From Saccharicrinis sp963667815 (GTDB lineage Bacteria; Bacteroidota; Bacteroidia; Bacteroidales; Marinilabiliaceae), in assembly GCA_963667815.1 (NCBI GenBank), contig OY764021.1: a DNA stretch of 64,000 nt, one strand, 5' to 3'. The position numbers and the translations under genes are program-made. Below are positions 61,116-64,000 of this stretch, piece after piece. Every line of letters starts with the position of its first letter. The stretch's first letter is position 1. The notes below the pieces were generated by a model. That model saw only the letters and a program-made list of their open reading frames with translations. It did no database searches and was not told the origin of the DNA.

Positions 61116-61266
61116 GTTTGTAAATTTTCAATAAAGATAATTTCAAAGAATAGGTCTTTTTTATCATTTTCAATTTTTTTTATTCAAATGCTCATATCTC
61201 ATTCACTCAATTGTTTTTAGATTAAATTTCTTTAACAATCTTTTTCTAAAAAAAATACATAAAGAA

Positions 61267-61299
61267 TTGGTGTTTATTCATTGAAAATTAGTACTTTTG
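61267..61299 (+). promoter_or_regulatory. str operon (rpsL) promoter
   Basis: TTGG (61267-61270) and TACTTTTG (61292-61299) are 21 bp apart; the -7 box is a full TAnnTTTG match. The start near 61306 gives a leader of about 110 nt to rpsL. Confidence 0.6.
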
Positions 61300-61415
61300 C
61301 ATCGCTTTTTTGTCTAAATATATTAAAATGCGCTGAAAATCAGGGTGTTTAATATTTGGAAAGAGGCGTGTTATAAGCATTTTGTAAAGAATTTTATTTA
61401 AACAATTTTAGTTAT

Positions 61416-61790
61416 ATGCCAACAATTCAACAGTTAGTTCGTAAAGGACGCACCCAGTTAGTTGAGAAAAGTAAATCTAGAGCGCTAGATGCTTGTCCTC
61501 AGCGTAGAGGTGTTTGTGTGAGGGTGTACACTACTACACCAAAGAAGCCGAATTCGGCCATGAGAAAAGTTGCCAGGGTTCGTTTGACTAATGGAAAAGA
61601 GGTGAATGCCTACATTCCAGGAGAAGGACATAACCTTCAGGAGCACTCTATTGTTCTTGTTCGCGGTGGAAGGGTAAAAGATCTTCCAGGTGTTCGTTAT
61701 CACCTAGTTCGTGGAGCTTTAGATGCATCAGGAGTTGAGGGACGTACTCAACGTCGTTCTAAATACGGAACAAAACGTCCAAAGAAGTAA
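61416..61790 (+). CDS. rpsL: 30S ribosomal protein S12
   Basis: S12 is a 124-aa decoding-centre protein. The conserved TTTPKKPNSAMRKVARVRLTNG carries Lys43 and Lys44 in wild-type form, and the GGRVKDLPGVRYHLVRG loop keeps the second streptomycin-site lysine, so the sequence predicts a streptomycin-sensitive S12. It opens the str operon, followed by rpsG and fusA in the standard order. Confidence 0.98.
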   Translation: MPTIQQLVRKGRTQLVEKSKSRALDACPQRRGVCVRVYTTTPKKPNSAMRKVARVRLTNGKEVNAYIPGEGHNLQEHSIVLVRGGRVKDLPGVRYHLVRGALDASGVEGRTQRRSKYGTKRPKK

Positions 61791-61922
61791 TTTAAATTAA
61801 GTGTTTAACTTATGGTTTTGTTTATTGGTGAGTTAAAACAAAAGGTTGAGTAAAGAGTAATTAGTTGCTTTTGAAGACACAGAAACATTGACAGCCAATA
61901 AAAGACTAATAAACAAGAAGAG

Positions 61923-62399
61923 ATGAGAAAAGGTAAACCAAAGAAGCGAATATTGCTTCCAGATCCAAAGTTTAATGATACTTTGGTTACTCAATTTATT
62001 AACAACCTGATGCTTGATGGTAAAAAATCTACTGCTTACGGAATTTTTTACGATGCATTAGACCGCATGGCTGATAAAGCTGAAAAAGAAGGCAAGTCGG
62101 CGTTAGAGATGTGGAAAAAAGGTTTAGAAAACATTACTCCTTCTGTAGAGGTAAAAAGTAGAAGAGTTGGTGGTGCTACTTTCCAGGTTCCAATGGAAAT
62201 TCGTCCATCAAGAAAAGCTTCAATAGCTATGAAAAACTTGATTCTTTTTGCTCGTAAAAGAAGTGGTAAATCAATGGCAGAAAAACTATCTGCTGAAATT
62301 GTTGCGGCTTATAACAATGAAGGTGGAGCCTTCAAGAAAAAAGAAGATATGCACAGGATGGCAGAGGCTAACAGAGCATTCGCTCACTTTAGATTCTAA
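61923..62399 (+). CDS. rpsG: 30S ribosomal protein S7
   Basis: S7 nucleates assembly of the 30S head and contacts the E-site region. It is 158 aa. The opening MRKGKPKKRILLPDPKFND and the central VEVKSRRVGGATFQVPMEIRPSRK are diagnostic, and the end is EDMHRMAEANRAFAHFRF. It follows rpsL by 132 bp, with fusA 28 bp downstream. Confidence 0.98.
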   Translation: MRKGKPKKRILLPDPKFNDTLVTQFINNLMLDGKKSTAYGIFYDALDRMADKAEKEGKSALEMWKKGLENITPSVEVKSRRVGGATFQVPMEIRPSRKASIAMKNLILFARKRSGKSMAEKLSAEIVAAYNNEGGAFKKKEDMHRMAEANRAFAHFRF

Positions 62400-62427
62400 T
62401 CATCTAATCTTTTAAGGAATAAATAAA

Positions 62428-64000
62428 ATGGGAAATACAGATTTAAAATACACCAGAAATATCGGTATCATGGCGCATATCGATGCGGGTAAAACTACTA
62501 CTACAGAGCGTATTCTGTTTTATACTGGTATTACTCATAAAATTGGTGAGGTGCACGATGGTGCTGCAACCATGGACTGGATGGAGCAAGAGCAAGAAAG
62601 AGGTATTACAATTACTTCTGCTGCTGTAACTACCAACTGGAACTATAACAATGAATCGTATAAGATAAACATTATCGATACCCCAGGACACGTTGACTTT
62701 ACTGTAGAGGTAGAGCGTTCTTTAAGGGTGTTAGATGGTACTGTTGCCTTATTCTGTGCTGTTAGTGGTGTTGAACCACAATCAGAAACTGTATGGAGAC
62801 AAGCTGATAAATATGGTGTGCCTCGTATTGGTTTCGTAAACAAAATGGACCGTTCAGGTGCTAACTTCTTTGAAGTAGTACGTCAGGTAAGAGAAATGTT
62901 AGGAGCAAATCCAATGCCTATTCAGATTCCTATCGGAGCTGAAGATAACTTTGAAGGGGTTATTGACCTAATCGAAAATAAAGAGGTTGTTTGGTTTGAT
63001 GATGCTCAAATGGGTTCACGTTATGAATTAAGAGAAATTCGTGACGAATTAAAAGCTGAAGCTCAAGAGTGGAGAGATAAATTAGTTGAAGCAGTTGCAG
63101 AATGTGACGAAGAACTAATGGAGCGTTATTTTGAAGATCCAGAATCAATCACTAAGGAGGAAATGATTGCAGTTATTCGTACTGCAACTATTAATCAAAC
63201 GATTACTCCAATGATGTGTGGTTCTGCATTTAAAAATAAAGGAGTTCAGCGTTTATTGGATTCAGTTATTGCATTTTTACCATCACCTAGTGATATTCCT
63301 GAAATTACAGGAACTAATCCAAATACAGGAGAGCCAGATTCAAGGCCACATGATGTAAATGCACCACTTGCTGCATTAGCATTTAAAATTGCTACTGACC
63401 CATTCGTAGGTCGTTTAGCATTTATGCGTGTTTACTCAGGTAAAATTGATGCTGGTTCATATGCATTAAATACTCGTACAGGTAAAAAAGAACGTATCTC
63501 ACGTTTGTATCAAATGAAATCTAACAAGCAGTTACCTCAAGATGTAATCGAAGCAGGTGATATTTGTGCAGGAGTAGGTTTTAAAGATATTCGTACGGGA
63601 GATACTCTTTGTGATGAGAAAAATCCTATTACTCTTGAGTCAATGGATTTTCCAGATCCTGTAATTGGAGTAGCTGTTGAGCCTAAGTCTCAAAAGGATA
63701 TGGATAAAATGGGTGTTGCTTTATCTAAATTAGCTGAAGAAGATCCAACTTTCCGTGTTCAAACTGATGAAGATAGTGGTCAAACAGTAATTAGCGGTAT
63801 GGGTGAGCTTCACCTTGAGATTATTATCGACCGTTTAAAGCGTGAGTTTAAAGTTGAGTGTAACCAAGGACGTCCTCAGGTAACTTACAAGGAAGCTATC
63901 AAACAAACTGTTGAGCACCGTGAGGTATTCAAAAAGCAGTCTGGTGGTCGTGGTAAGTTTGCTGATGTTGTTGTTACTGTTGGACCTAGAGAAGACGGTA
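62428..64000 (+). CDS. fusA: Elongation factor G (5' part, runs off the window)
   Basis: EF-G drives ribosomal translocation with GTP. The ATG at 62428 opens MGNTDLKYTRNIGIMAHIDAGKTTTTERIL, with the P-loop AHIDAGKT at residues 16-23, and the frame stays open to the window edge, about 524 codons. The G domain includes DWMEQEQERGITITSAA (switch), DTPGHVDFT and NKMD; domain II follows with the FVGRLAFMRVYSGK segment, and later GMGELHLEII. The third gene of the str operon. The 3' end lies outside the window, so it is a partial record, not a truncated gene. Confidence 0.97.
   Translation, partial: MGNTDLKYTRNIGIMAHIDAGKTTTTERILFYTGITHKIGEVHDGAATMDWMEQEQERGITITSAAVTTNWNYNNESYKINIIDTPGHVDFTVEVERSLRVLDGTVALFCAVSGVEPQSETVWRQADKYGVPRIGFVNKMDRSGANFFEVVRQVREMLGANPMPIQIPIGAEDNFEGVIDLIENKEVVWFDDAQMGSRYELREIRDELKAEAQEWRDKLVEAVAECDEELMERYFEDPESITKEEMIAVIRTATINQTITPMMCGSAFKNKGVQRLLDSVIAFLPSPSDIPEITGTNPNTGEPDSRPHDVNAPLAALAFKIATDPFVGRLAFMRVYSGKIDAGSYALNTRTGKKERISRLYQMKSNKQLPQDVIEAGDICAGVGFKDIRTGDTLCDEKNPITLESMDFPDPVIGVAVEPKSQKDMDKMGVALSKLAEEDPTFRVQTDEDSGQTVISGMGELHLEIIIDRLKREFKVECNQGRPQVTYKEAIKQTVEHREVFKKQSGGRGKFADVVVTVGPREDG

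Larger units (their letters stand above)
60940..61415. other. Divergent fabD/rpsL promoter region
   Basis: The 476-bp gap is AT-rich and carries promoters for both directions (separate entries). Between the rpsL promoter and the ATG there is a leader of about 110 nt without a recognisable riboswitch or peptide. No gene is seen. Confidence 0.5.

Overview
The window is AT-rich chromosomal DNA from a member of the Bacteroidota, most likely an anaerobic or facultative marine-type Bacteroidales/Marinilabiliales lineage. The evidence is the Bacteroidota-type promoter boxes (TTTG about 19-20 bp upstream of TAnnTTTG), weak Shine-Dalgarno sites, a succinylated arginine pathway, a DUF6266 protein, and hydF plus aspA. 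Genus assignment is not possible by eye. No tRNA, rRNA, CRISPR array or intact insertion sequence was seen.

Layout. 1-8.4 kb: a small unknown gene, then a complete trp operon (trpE-G-D-C-F-B-A) preceded by a leader peptide rich in Trp codons and a strong terminator, i.e. a transcription attenuator; purU follows. 8.4-11.9 kb: a TlpA-like lipoprotein, hisH-hisA-hisF, and hisIE with its own promoter. 11.9-22.9 kb: a multi-PAS histidine kinase, hydF, an unknown gene, an aspartate ammonia-lyase, an NtrC-like regulator without a DNA-binding domain, a Ppx/GppA phosphatase, a NatAB-type ABC exporter, a 263-bp MITE-like element with target-site duplication, and a small lipoprotein. 22.9-43.5 kb: arginine and proline biosynthesis. 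carA, a PagL-like outer-membrane deacylase, citrate synthase and argH come first. A long leftward run then reads argR, a GNAT acyltransferase, argG, argC, argD, an HNH/NUMOD4 protein, proC, proB, proA, argF', argB and argE'. carB is divergent from argR. ARG-box-like operators sit at argR/carB and upstream of carA.

43.6-50.4 kb: a secreted C1 (PepC-like) peptidase, an HD phosphohydrolase, penicillin-binding protein 1A, a PAS histidine kinase and two small proteins. 50.4-52.2 kb: a repeat-rich accessory-looking patch around a DUF6266 gene, with an 11-bp helically phased TTGCGAT array, a 31-bp A/T-tract repeat and a 5'-UTR hairpin. 52.2-57.4 kb: Xaa-Pro aminopeptidase, an FNR-like regulator with N-terminal cysteines, and a divergent sulfide-oxidation/sulfur-relay cluster (SQR, DUF1641, TusE/DsrC, DsrE). 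57.6-60.9 kb: 5-oxoprolinase pxpABC and fabD. 61.3-64 kb: the str operon rpsL-rpsG-fusA, with fusA running off the window.

How it fits together: the window supplies complete Trp and Pro pathways, the last steps of His, and almost all of Arg. carAB make carbamoyl phosphate; the probable acylglutamate synthase, argB, C, D, argF' and argE' make citrulline through N-succinyl intermediates; argG and argH finish. Pro90 in the transcarbamylase marks the succinyl route. Regulation visible in sequence includes ribosome-mediated attenuation (trp), ArgR boxes (arg/car) and a candidate FNR-type operator (sulfur cluster).
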